Shown: piece by piece, positions 25,715 through 33,844 of the stretch
Numbering within the stretch: the first letter of the stretch is position 1
Layout: each line of letters begins with the position of its first letter
DNA from: Allocatelliglobosispora scoriae
GTDB lineage: Bacteria > Actinomycetota > Actinomycetes > Mycobacteriales > Micromonosporaceae
NCBI RefSeq assembly: GCF_014204945.1
Contig: NZ_JACHMN010000002.1
Span: forward strand, 4,549,001 to 4,613,000
Length of the DNA: 64,000 nt
Direction of reading: 5' to 3'
Program-made: the position numbers and the translations under genes
Notes under the pieces: generated by a model
Told to the model about the DNA's origin: nothing
What the model saw: the letters and a program-made list of their open reading frames with translations, nothing else
Databases searched by the model: none

Positions 25715-26881
25715 GTGCGCGAAACAGTATCCGACACGGTTCTAGCTGTCCGTGATGAGTCGGACGACGATCAGTTAGATTCCGACGCCTTGGCTGGGCA
25801 CTATGAGTACGCCTTCCCCGCCATACGCGGCCTTCAAGCCGGACGTGTCTTTTATGTCTCGATGTGTCCATTGCGGCTACTATCGAAGATGTTCGTCTGG
25901 GACGACGAGGAGATGCCCCCGGAGCTGCGCGCTCAGCGGACGCTGAACAAGGGCCGGATTCCGGAGATGGTGCGTTATATCGATGAGAATCCAACGTCGT
26001 ACACCTTCTCGGCGATCACTGCTTCGGTAGACGCCTCAGTGACGTTCCTTCGTGCTCCATCCACTGACAAGGCCTCCGGCCTGGGTACGCTGCGGGTTCC
26101 GATGGACGGCCGGTTCATCATCAACGACGGGCAACATCGTCGAGCCGCCATTGAGCAGGCCCTGCGCGCCAACCCCGATCTCGGCAAGGAATCGATCGCA
26201 GTCGTTTTCTTTCTCGACAAAGGGCTGGAGCGCTGCCAGCAGATGTTCGCCGATCTCAACCGGCATGCGGTCCGACCCTCGCCATCGATCGGAGTCCTCT
26301 ACGACCACCGTGACAAGCTCTCCGCCGTCACGCGGCTTGTCGTAGCGCAGTCCGCGGTGCTGAGAGGCGTCGTGGAGAGCGAGGCGACCTCCCTGGCCAA
26401 AGCGTCGCGAAAGATGTTCACCCTGTCTGCGATCAACAGCGCGCATAAAGCGCTGTTCTCTGGGAACAACGACATGGCGCAGGCCGACATGGTGAGCAAA
26501 GCCCTCGCGCTGTGGGAGGCCGCCGATCCCCAGTTCCCAGAGTGGGCACTCATCCGCGACCGGCAGGTGCGCGCGCAGGAGATCCGGCGTGACTTCATCC
26601 ACACTCATGGCATCGTGTTGACTGCGCTGGGGCGGATTGGAAATACCCTGCTCACCGAGGGTGCCGCGGTCAAGACCTGGAGGAAGCGCCTGTCTGGCCT
26701 GTCGAGGGTTGACTGGGCACGGACGAACAAGATCTGGGAAGGTCGAGCGCTGGTAGGCGGGACCGTTCAGAAGTCAGGATCGAACATACTTCTCACTACC
26801 GCGCTGATACGCACCCAGCTCGGTATGGCCTTGCCTGCTGAAGAGCAGAGGGCTGAGGACAACCGGAAGGCGATCGTATGA
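25715..26881 (+). CDS. dndB: DndB, DGQHR-type regulator of phosphorothioation
   Basis: This 388-aa protein starts at GTG 25715, three bases after a palindrome and without a clear ribosome-binding site. It carries the FIINDGQHRRAAIEQAL motif near residue 135, followed by FADLNRHAVRPSPSIGVLYD, the standard DndB/DGQHR layout. DndB is reported to act as a negative transcriptional regulator of dnd genes. Its stop overlaps dndC (ATGA). The first 30 residues are acidic and probably disordered. Confidence 0.92.
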   Translation: MRETVSDTVLAVRDESDDDQLDSDALAGHYEYAFPAIRGLQAGRVFYVSMCPLRLLSKMFVWDDEEMPPELRAQRTLNKGRIPEMVRYIDENPTSYTFSAITASVDASVTFLRAPSTDKASGLGTLRVPMDGRFIINDGQHRRAAIEQALRANPDLGKESIAVVFFLDKGLERCQQMFADLNRHAVRPSPSIGVLYDHRDKLSAVTRLVVAQSAVLRGVVESEATSLAKASRKMFTLSAINSAHKALFSGNNDMAQADMVSKALALWEAADPQFPEWALIRDRQVRAQEIRRDFIHTHGIVLTALGRIGNTLLTEGAAVKTWRKRLSGLSRVDWARTNKIWEGRALVGGTVQKSGSNILLTTALIRTQLGMALPAEEQRAEDNRKAIV

Positions 26882-28413
26882 CCAAGGTGATGGTTCCCAC
26901 TCCCAGGCAGCGTCCGTTTGGGGAGCTGGGCCTGGCGAAAACCGTTGAGGGCGCCATAGAGGAGATCATCGAACTCTACAGCTCTGACGACATCCCCTGG
27001 GTGATCGGCTACTCCGGTGGCAAGGACTCCACCGCTACCCTCCAGCTGGTGTGGCTGGCGCTGGAGCGGATGCCGGCTGCCGCTCGCGCGAAGCCCGTGC
27101 ACGTCATCAGCACGGACACGCTCGTGGAAAACCCGGTGGTGTCGGCCTGGGTAAACCGCAGCCTGCAGGTTATGGGCGAGAAGGCCACTGAGCTGGGACT
27201 CCCGCTCACGCCACACAAACTCACCCCCGAACTGGCCGACACATTCTGGGTGAATCTGATCGGGAAGGGCTACCCGGCGCCGCGTCCGAAGTTCCGGTGG
27301 TGCACCGAACGACTGAAGATCAAGCCGTCGAACGCGTTCATCCGTTCGATGGTCCGCCAGCACGGCGAGGCCATCCTGGTGCTCGGCATGCGCAAGCAGG
27401 AATCTTCCACACGTGCGCGGGTGATGGCCGCCCACGAAGCCAAGCGCGTGCGAGAACGACTCGCTCCGAACGGAAGCCTTCCGAACTCACTGGTCTACAC
27501 GCCGATCGAGGCCTGGAGCTCAGACGAGGTGTGGATGTTCCTGATGCAGGTCAGCAATCCGTGGGGATACTCAAACAAAGATCTGCTGACCATGTATCAA
27601 GGCGCCTCCGCCGACAACGAGTGCCCGCTGGTCGTTGACACAACAACACCCAGCTGCGGTGACAGTCGATTCGGGTGCTGGACCTGCACCCTCGTTGACA
27701 AAGACAAGTCGATGACAGCGATGGTGATCAACGACGCCGAGAAGGCGTGGATGGAGCCACTGCTCGCGCTACGCAACGATCTCGACTTGGCCGATGACCG
27801 CGAGCTACGCGACTTCCGCCGCATGAACGGCAGCGTTCAGCTGTTCCACGACGCGCCCATCCCCGGCCCTTACACCCAGCCTTCACGCCAACGATGGCTG
27901 CGCCGGCTCCTGGAGGCACAGGAGGAGGTCCGCAGGAACGGACCGCCAGAGGTCGGCACGATCGAGCTGATCACCCTTGCTGAGCTAGAAGAGATCCGGC
28001 GCATCTGGGTCGTCGAGAAGCACGAGTTCGAAGACTCGCTACCCCGCATCTATGCGGAGGCGACCGGCCAGGCCTATCCAGGCAAGCCGCTGGACGAGGC
28101 CCTGCCGCTGGGTGCGGTCGAGGTTGAACTGCTGGCTGAGATCTGCGGAGAAGACCGACTGCACTTCGAGACCGTGCGCGAACTGCTTGATGTCGAACGT
28201 CGTCATCGCAACCAGCTGCGGCGGGCTGGCCTGTTCCCTGCCCTGGAGAAAGCCCTCACCAAGGGCTTCTACCGCGACCAGGACGATGCCGTGGCGTACG
28301 CGCGCCGTCAGCGCGATCTCGCCAAGGAGGCCGAGGATTGGGCGTCGGACGGGCTCTATCGCCAGCCCGTATCCCCTGAACGGGGCTCCGACTTCGAATC
28401 CATCGACAACTGA
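26878..28413 (+). CDS. dndC: DndC, PAPS-reductase-like sulfur transferase
   Basis: This 511-aa protein has the PP-loop motif GYSGGKDSTATL near residues 44-55, used to adenylate the substrate. It also has Cys residues expected to bind a 4Fe-4S cluster (FRWCTERLK, then GCWTCTLVDKDKSM). DndC uses ATP to activate DNA or sulfur during phosphorothioate formation and works with DndD and DndE. It starts in an ATGA overlap with dndB; dndD begins 14 bases after its stop. Length and motif order match the family. Confidence 0.93.
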   Translation: MTKVMVPTPRQRPFGELGLAKTVEGAIEEIIELYSSDDIPWVIGYSGGKDSTATLQLVWLALERMPAAARAKPVHVISTDTLVENPVVSAWVNRSLQVMGEKATELGLPLTPHKLTPELADTFWVNLIGKGYPAPRPKFRWCTERLKIKPSNAFIRSMVRQHGEAILVLGMRKQESSTRARVMAAHEAKRVRERLAPNGSLPNSLVYTPIEAWSSDEVWMFLMQVSNPWGYSNKDLLTMYQGASADNECPLVVDTTTPSCGDSRFGCWTCTLVDKDKSMTAMVINDAEKAWMEPLLALRNDLDLADDRELRDFRRMNGSVQLFHDAPIPGPYTQPSRQRWLRRLLEAQEEVRRNGPPEVGTIELITLAELEEIRRIWVVEKHEFEDSLPRIYAEATGQAYPGKPLDEALPLGAVEVELLAEICGEDRLHFETVRELLDVERRHRNQLRRAGLFPALEKALTKGFYRDQDDAVAYARRQRDLAKEAEDWASDGLYRQPVSPERGSDFESIDN

Positions 28414-28427
28414 TTCACGGGCAGCTG

Positions 28428-30455
28428 ATGATCTTCCAAGAACTCGTACTTACCAATATCGGACCTTTTGCCGGACGCCAATCGATGCGTCTTGCACCGA
28501 AGGAGCCCCATAGGCCCATCATCCTGTTCGGCGGTCTGAACGGTGCGGGCAAGACCACCATCCTCGAAGCGCTACTGCTCGTCTTGTACGGCCCGCACAC
28601 CCCGGGCAGCTCCCGCCGGGCGACCAGCTATGAGCGCTACCTCACCCAGCTCATCCACTATGCGGCCGATCCGGCGCACGGAGCCTCCATCGAACTGCTG
28701 TTTCGTGCCGTCAACGACGGCGCGTGGCAGGAGTTCAGGCTCGTGCGCCGTTGGGCGGTCGTCGGTGGCCGGCTACGCGAAGTCGTCGAGGTCAGCCGCG
28801 ACGGGTATGCCGATCAGGTCTTAACCGAGGGCTGGGCTGACCATGTCGAAACCCTCGCCCCACGCGGAGTGGCGAACCTTTTCTTCTTCGATGGCGAGCA
28901 GATCGAGGCCTTCGCTGAACCCGACGTCTCTCAGGAGCTCGTCCGGACCGCGATCAGCGGGCTGCTCGGCCTCGATCTCGTGGATCGGCTGCAGGAAGAC
29001 CTGACCGTGCTTGAACGACGCCACCGTCAGGAGGCCGCGCAGGGTGGTGACCTCACTGGCATCGAAGAGAAACAGCAGATGCTCGAGCAGTGCCAGGAAG
29101 CAGAGGTCACCCTCCTTCAGGACCTTGAGGATGCCCATCGTGAGCTGAAACTCGCCATTGAGGGCGCGGACGCTGCCCGGTCCCGTCTCAACAGGGAAGG
29201 GGCGCAGCAGTACCAGCAGCGAGACCAGCTGGCTTCGAGGCTCCATGCAGCGAAGACTGACGCGAAAGCGGCTCGTGATGCGTTGATCGAATCCATCGGC
29301 GGCTACGGCCCGCTGCTGCTTGTGCCAGACCTCCTTGCGGCCGTCACCGAGCAGGCGACGTCCGAGCGTCGTCACGCTGATGATCAAGCGCTTGCCACCC
29401 TGCTCGCCGACCGAGATCAACAATTGCTCGACCTGATGCAGACGCAGCGCGCTGCGGCCAAGGTTGTCGATGCCTTGACGGCGTTCCTCACCGAAGACCG
29501 CGCCCGCCGCACCGCTGCGGCACCGACGTCACCTTTCCTCCATCCCGACGAGCCGACGCTTCTGTTGGCCCAGAGTTTGCAGGGTGGTGAACTCACCGAG
29601 ACCCTCACAGTGCTGCGGGAGCGGGTCGCCGAGCTCGACCAGGCGCGCGTCAATCTGGACCATGCGGACCGCGCTGCTGCCGCAGTCCCGCAGAAAGACC
29701 TTGGCGACGCCATGATGATCGAGTTCGAGGCCGCGAACAATATGCTCGCCCGCGCCCGCGCTCGCGTAGAGATCCTCAGCGCAACCCACGCCGAGGCGCA
29801 GGCAAGCCACACGCTGGCGAAGAAGGCATACACGCAGGCGCTTGCTGTCATCTCCGAGGAGCGTCTGCGCAGTGAACGCGTCAGGCGCCTCGTCGATCAC
29901 GCAGCCAGAGCCCGCGATACCCTTGCCATCCTGCGTGCCAAGGCCACCCAGCGACACGTACAACGGATCCAGTCCATGGTCTTCGACTCGCTGCGGCTAT
30001 TGCTACGCAAGGAACACCTCATTCGTGAGGTGAGCATCGACCCCGAGACCTGCTCCATGGAGTTGCTCAACAACGATGGGCGACCCGTACGGCCCCGGAG
30101 CCTGTCCGCCGGCGAGCGCCAACTGCTGGCAGTCGCGCTCCTGGCAGGACTCGCCAGGGCCTCAGGCCGCATGTTGCCTGTAGTCATCGATACCCCGCTC
30201 GGGCGGTTGGACCAGGACCATCGCATGCGATTCGTGCAAAGTTATCTACCCAACGCCAGCCATCAGGTAATCGTCCTCTCCACGGACACCGAGATCACCC
30301 CCGACGTTCTCGACACTCTCCGTGAGGCCGACGTCGTCAGCCATACCATCCGCCTCGAGCATGATGCGAAAACTGGGACGACCCGCGGCGTGGAAGGCTA
30401 TTTCGACGCCCCCGCGGCTCGCGGCAAGCGTCCGGCGAAGGGTTCACAGCTATGA
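28428..30455 (+). CDS. dndD: DndD, SMC-like ATPase
   Basis: This 675-aa protein has Walker A GLNGAGKTTILEALL near residues 36-50 and FFFDGEQIEAFA at about 150, typical for DndD. A long coiled coil (about 190-520) follows. The C-terminal head carries the ABC signature SLSAGERQLLAVALLAG and Walker B LPVVIDTPLGRLD. DndD ATP hydrolysis is thought to open or nick DNA for sulfur insertion. Its stop overlaps dndE (ATGA). All motifs are intact. Confidence 0.93.
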   Translation: MIFQELVLTNIGPFAGRQSMRLAPKEPHRPIILFGGLNGAGKTTILEALLLVLYGPHTPGSSRRATSYERYLTQLIHYAADPAHGASIELLFRAVNDGAWQEFRLVRRWAVVGGRLREVVEVSRDGYADQVLTEGWADHVETLAPRGVANLFFFDGEQIEAFAEPDVSQELVRTAISGLLGLDLVDRLQEDLTVLERRHRQEAAQGGDLTGIEEKQQMLEQCQEAEVTLLQDLEDAHRELKLAIEGADAARSRLNREGAQQYQQRDQLASRLHAAKTDAKAARDALIESIGGYGPLLLVPDLLAAVTEQATSERRHADDQALATLLADRDQQLLDLMQTQRAAAKVVDALTAFLTEDRARRTAAAPTSPFLHPDEPTLLLAQSLQGGELTETLTVLRERVAELDQARVNLDHADRAAAAVPQKDLGDAMMIEFEAANNMLARARARVEILSATHAEAQASHTLAKKAYTQALAVISEERLRSERVRRLVDHAARARDTLAILRAKATQRHVQRIQSMVFDSLRLLLRKEHLIREVSIDPETCSMELLNNDGRPVRPRSLSAGERQLLAVALLAGLARASGRMLPVVIDTPLGRLDQDHRMRFVQSYLPNASHQVIVLSTDTEITPDVLDTLREADVVSHTIRLEHDAKTGTTRGVEGYFDAPAARGKRPAKGSQL

Positions 30456-30877
30456 CACCTCGACCTAAGAACGCCGCCGCGAGGCAGGTTGGCGTCGTGC
30501 CGGCACCGGACACTGTGCGTGTCGGCGGCGAAATCCGGGACCAGCTCATCACGCTCAAGCGGCGTACGGGAGTGATGAATTGGAACGTGCTGTGCCGATG
30601 GGCGCTGTGCCGGTCACTGTCCGAGCCAACCGCGCCTGGACTCATGCCGACCTCAGGCGACGCGACTGTCGAGATGACGTGGAAGACCTTCGCAGGCCCG
30701 GCGGGTGACATCTACTGGTGGCTCATCAAGCAACATACCCGCGACCTTGGCCTGCCGCTGGATGAGCACACGTTGTCTACCCAGTTGCGCGCTCACATCG
30801 TGCGTGGGACTCAGTACCTGGTCGGGGACCAGCACATGAAGGATACGCAAGACCTCGTGGCACTCATCAAGCTCTGA
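30452..30877 (+). CDS. dndE: DndE
   Basis: This 141-aa protein contains the DndE core VRVGGEIRDQLITLKRRTGV, then WNVLCRWALCRSL, followed by a helical part ending LVALIKL. DndE binds nicked double-stranded DNA and completes the modification complex with DndC and DndD. It begins in an ATGA overlap with dndD and is the last gene of the operon; a long inverted repeat follows. It has a short Ala/Arg N-terminal extension. Confidence 0.9.
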   Translation: MTPRPKNAAARQVGVVPAPDTVRVGGEIRDQLITLKRRTGVMNWNVLCRWALCRSLSEPTAPGLMPTSGDATVEMTWKTFAGPAGDIYWWLIKQHTRDLGLPLDEHTLSTQLRAHIVRGTQYLVGDQHMKDTQDLVALIKL

Positions 30878-30882
30878 TTTGG

Positions 30883-30947
30883 ATCAACGCCACCATCGGG
30901 AGGGTCGGACTGCCGTAGGGGCCCTCCTGTCCGGTGGTGGCGTTGAT
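30883..30947. terminator. Bidirectional terminator between dndE and the accessory module
   Basis: ATCAACGCCACCA (30883-30895) pairs with TGGTGGCGTTGAT (30935-30947). An inner GGAGGG/CCCTCC pair extends the stem. It sits exactly between two convergent operons and could end transcription from both. Confidence 0.75.
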
Positions 30948-30960
30948 GGCATCAGATCGG

Positions 30961-31512
30961 CTAGATCACGACGGACTTCAAGCCGAGCAGAGACCACAAA
31001 GGGTCCTGGACAGCCGAATCGTCGCCTACCTCCCTCAGGACGCAGTCCACACTGTCGATCGCCGACAGCACGAGGTCCCGCACACCGCTCTCGTCCTTCT
31101 GCTGCTCTCGCAGCCACTCGAACCCGGCGTAGGCATACCGGTCCAGCAGCGCCAGGCGTTCGATCAGCTTCTGCTCCGACAGCAGGTCCAGCTGTGATCG
31201 CAGCGACTCTCGCGCCACGTCGCCATCATCAGCGCTGGTCAGCACGGCTGCTGCGGCGAGCTCTACCGCGCCCTCGGCGCCCAGGAAGACCCGATCCTGA
31301 ATGGGGAGCACGTCCTTCTTCGAGGCCGGGATCTGATCGGCGGGCGTGGGCTGGTTCAGCGCGAGGGCCAGCGACGCAGCGAACACGTAGGCTTCGCGCA
31401 TCTCGCGGAACGGTCCGGTCTTGGTGCCTGCGGCAACAGACTTCGCCTTGCCCGTGGTGATGAGCGAGTCGAGGATGGCCCGGTGCGCCGGGTAGATGTT
31501 TACATTTGCCAT
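30961..31512 (-). CDS. Dnd-associated 183-aa protein (dnd_assoc_4-like)
   Basis: The start ATG 31512 (MANVNIYPAHRAILDSLIT) lies 12 bases after the stop of the ATPase gene. The sequence PFREMREAYVFAASLALALN resembles the phrase I remember from Dnd-system-associated protein 4 and similar small proteins (a short N-terminal segment followed by a YVFAAALG-type helix). The rest is helical, with no catalytic motif. It is the last gene of the five-gene minus-strand module. Family assignment is by memory and moderately sure. Confidence 0.6.
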   Translation of the reverse strand: MANVNIYPAHRAILDSLITTGKAKSVAAGTKTGPFREMREAYVFAASLALALNQPTPADQIPASKKDVLPIQDRVFLGAEGAVELAAAAVLTSADDGDVARESLRSQLDLLSEQKLIERLALLDRYAYAGFEWLREQQKDESGVRDLVLSAIDSVDCVLREVGDDSAVQDPLWSLLGLKSVVI

Positions 31513-31523
31513 CGTCGTCCTCC

Positions 31524-33653
31524 TCAGCCGATCAGCGTCATGCGCGTGCGGGCAGGGTCCACACCGTCGTCCTGGGTGCTGTAGATATGGTCCTTACCCT
31601 TCCACTTGACGACACGGTTACTTGTCTTGTGAGATGTCAGCTCCATGATGTTGGCGCTGCCGATGTGCTCGGAGATCTCTTCCCACGCCTCCACCGACTT
31701 CGCCGATACGATGATCACGATCTGTGGCAGCAACTGCGGGAGCGCCTTGATGACGTCGGCCTCGTACTCGTTGTCCAGCGGGCTCGTCGGGGAGTCGAGG
31801 ACCACTGGAAACCCGACCTTCTTCGAAGTCGCGACATCGCCGGTCCGCTGGAACTGCTCGTTCCTCCGGGCGATCTCCGCGTACTGGGGCGCCAGCCGGG
31901 CGATAGCTCCGAGGAAGGCGATCAGCAGGAGCACTTTCTCTGACTGCGACAGCGGCATCGCCTCGTCGCGTCCGGGCGCGCCCACGGAGATCCCGAAGTC
32001 TTCCCCGACCCGGATCTCAAACGGCTTCGCGATCAGGTCCGAGTACGTGTCGTTGATGGCCTTCTGAAAGTCCTCACGGCCGAAATGGTTCAAGCCCTTC
32101 CGCGCCGCATCGAAGAAGTCCTTCACCTCACGCAGGATCTCGATTGCAGCAGTCTTGCGCTTGTACCCGTCCGACTTCGATGACTTCCTGGTGTAATCGG
32201 CCAGTTTATCCCGCTCGCCCTCAGTGGCTTTCAGGATGTTGGCCGCGATGTCCCGCGATTCCTGCTCTAGGCGGTCCACGAACTGCTGCTTGAGCATGGC
32301 GATATCAACGGGACTGTTGCCCTGCGCTGGCATGGGGATGTCCTGCGCATCCGTGAACTCCTTGAACTCGCGCCTGGCCTTGACCACCATGCGGTCGGCG
32401 ACGTCGATGCACATCCGCAACACCGACTGCAGCATCTTCATGTCGGCGTCTTGAGGAGGTCCGGGAACGGTAAGGTCCAAGGCCAGAGCGCCGACTTGGC
32501 CGCGCAGTTCGGCGATCTCGCGTTCTGTCTTTTCCAGGTGGCTCCGGAGCTGTGTCCTGGTTTCCAGGCCCAACACCGCCATGGCGTGCTCGGTGACATG
32601 CTCCAGCAACTTCTCGACGCGGTCACGGGCCTGATCGGAGAAGTCGACCTGGCACAGGGCGCAACGCCCATCTGCCAGTGATTGGTGCAAAACCGAGTCG
32701 TGAATCCGTGGCGGCATGAGCCCAGCCTTCTCGGCAATGTCGAGCCGGCGGACCGCGGACTCCGAAGCATGATGACCGAAGTGCAGGTATGCCTTACGTG
32801 CGAGCTCCACGTAGAGGTCGTTGGCCTGCTGGACCGCCTTCTCCGCGCCCGTGACCCTGTCTTTCAGATCGTTGTACTCAAGTTCCCACTTCTTGATCTC
32901 TTCAGGGTTGTACTTCTCCGCTTCCTTCTTCGCCTTGCCGGCTTGATCACGCGCCTGTGCCAACAGCGAAGGAAGTTTGTCTCGCCGCTCCTCGGCAGCG
33001 TTCAGTTCGGCCTGCGCCTGTTCCCACGCCCGCCTAGCAGCCTCGACGGTGTCGTCGGTGTACTTCTGCGTCGGCCGGAGAGCATCGCTTGCTATCGCTC
33101 CGCGCAGGTCCTCGACGGCATGGTCGTAGATGTCGCCCGCCAGCAGCGACCTGATCGCCGAGCCGATGTCCAGCGACGCACCTTCTCCAGGCCGGTCCCC
33201 TTGAAGGACGCTGGCGGTACTAAACGTCTCTGCGGGGAAGAAGAACAGATCTTTGAGAGGCTTGGGCAGAATGCGGTAGATGTCGTCCTCGACTGCCCGT
33301 TCACCGTTCTTAGTGACTGTCAGGTCGTAATCGCCATTGGACTGACGCCGAGCGTCCGTCGCCCGCCGCACGCGAAACTTGTTTTCCTCGTGCTCAAGTT
33401 CAAGCTCCACAAAGGCCTCAGCCGTAGCATCGCCCTTGAGCGCCTCGAAGTTGACCAAGCTCTCGGGTCCCTCGAACCCGTCAGTGAACTGACCGTAGAG
33501 GGCCCAGGTAAACGCGTTGAGCAGGGCGGTCTTGCCAGCACCGTTTGGCCCTAGCACCAGGGTCACCGGCTTATCGGGATCCGTAGAGAAGTCGATGCGG
33601 TGGGTGCCGTGGAATGGCCGCCAGTTTCGCATGGTCAGCGAGGTGAACTTCAC
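31524..33653 (-). CDS. SMC/Rad50-type ATPase with zinc-hook-like CxxC
   Basis: This 709-aa protein has Walker A VLGPNGAGKTALLNAFTWAL near residues 31-50 and LKDLFFFPAETFS near 150. Two long coiled-coil arms flank GRCALCQVDFSD at about residue 330, a CxxC that resembles a Rad50 zinc hook. The C-terminal head has a degenerate signature (LSQSEKVLLLIAFLGAIA) and Walker B FPVVLDSPTSPLDNEY. It looks like a distant DndD relative but is distinct from the true dndD. It would dimerise on DNA and couple ATP hydrolysis to the helicase encoded beside it. Its start overlaps the 64-aa gene by four bases. Confidence 0.8.
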   Translation of the reverse strand: MKFTSLTMRNWRPFHGTHRIDFSTDPDKPVTLVLGPNGAGKTALLNAFTWALYGQFTDGFEGPESLVNFEALKGDATAEAFVELELEHEENKFRVRRATDARRQSNGDYDLTVTKNGERAVEDDIYRILPKPLKDLFFFPAETFSTASVLQGDRPGEGASLDIGSAIRSLLAGDIYDHAVEDLRGAIASDALRPTQKYTDDTVEAARRAWEQAQAELNAAEERRDKLPSLLAQARDQAGKAKKEAEKYNPEEIKKWELEYNDLKDRVTGAEKAVQQANDLYVELARKAYLHFGHHASESAVRRLDIAEKAGLMPPRIHDSVLHQSLADGRCALCQVDFSDQARDRVEKLLEHVTEHAMAVLGLETRTQLRSHLEKTEREIAELRGQVGALALDLTVPGPPQDADMKMLQSVLRMCIDVADRMVVKARREFKEFTDAQDIPMPAQGNSPVDIAMLKQQFVDRLEQESRDIAANILKATEGERDKLADYTRKSSKSDGYKRKTAAIEILREVKDFFDAARKGLNHFGREDFQKAINDTYSDLIAKPFEIRVGEDFGISVGAPGRDEAMPLSQSEKVLLLIAFLGAIARLAPQYAEIARRNEQFQRTGDVATSKKVGFPVVLDSPTSPLDNEYEADVIKALPQLLPQIVIIVSAKSVEAWEEISEHIGSANIMELTSHKTSNRVVKWKGKDHIYSTQDDGVDPARTRMTLIG

Positions 33654-33844
33654 TGATCGCTCCCGGTGGGTTTGGTGGCCGATAGTGCTTGGTGGGCGAA
33701 CTCTTCACGCAGCTCGCTGCGGTCCTCAGCGAATCGGCGCCTGTGTTCGGCCTCGATGACGAACTTTGTGACCTCCCTCGCGGCGGGACTCAGCTCTGTC
33801 ACAAGGTTCTTTATGTGCTGCTCGAAGGCGCTCACTGAACCCAC
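33650..33844 (-). CDS. 64-aa helical linker protein
   Basis: This short ORF overlaps both neighbours (by 13 bases on the 5' side and 4 on the 3' side), which supports translation. It starts at ATG 33844 (MGSVSAFEQHIKNLVTELSP) and is a single charged helix rich in Arg and Glu (EAEHRRRFAEDRSELREEFA). It has no known family. It may bridge the helicase and ATPase or serve as an antitoxin-like cofactor. Confidence 0.6.
   Translation of the reverse strand: MGSVSAFEQHIKNLVTELSPAAREVTKFVIEAEHRRRFAEDRSELREEFAHQALSATKPTGSDQ

Noticed and set aside
25602-25994. N-terminal extension of DndA
   Set aside because: It would run through the dndB promoter and coding start. GTG 25601 gives the family length and places the catalytic Cys at 327.
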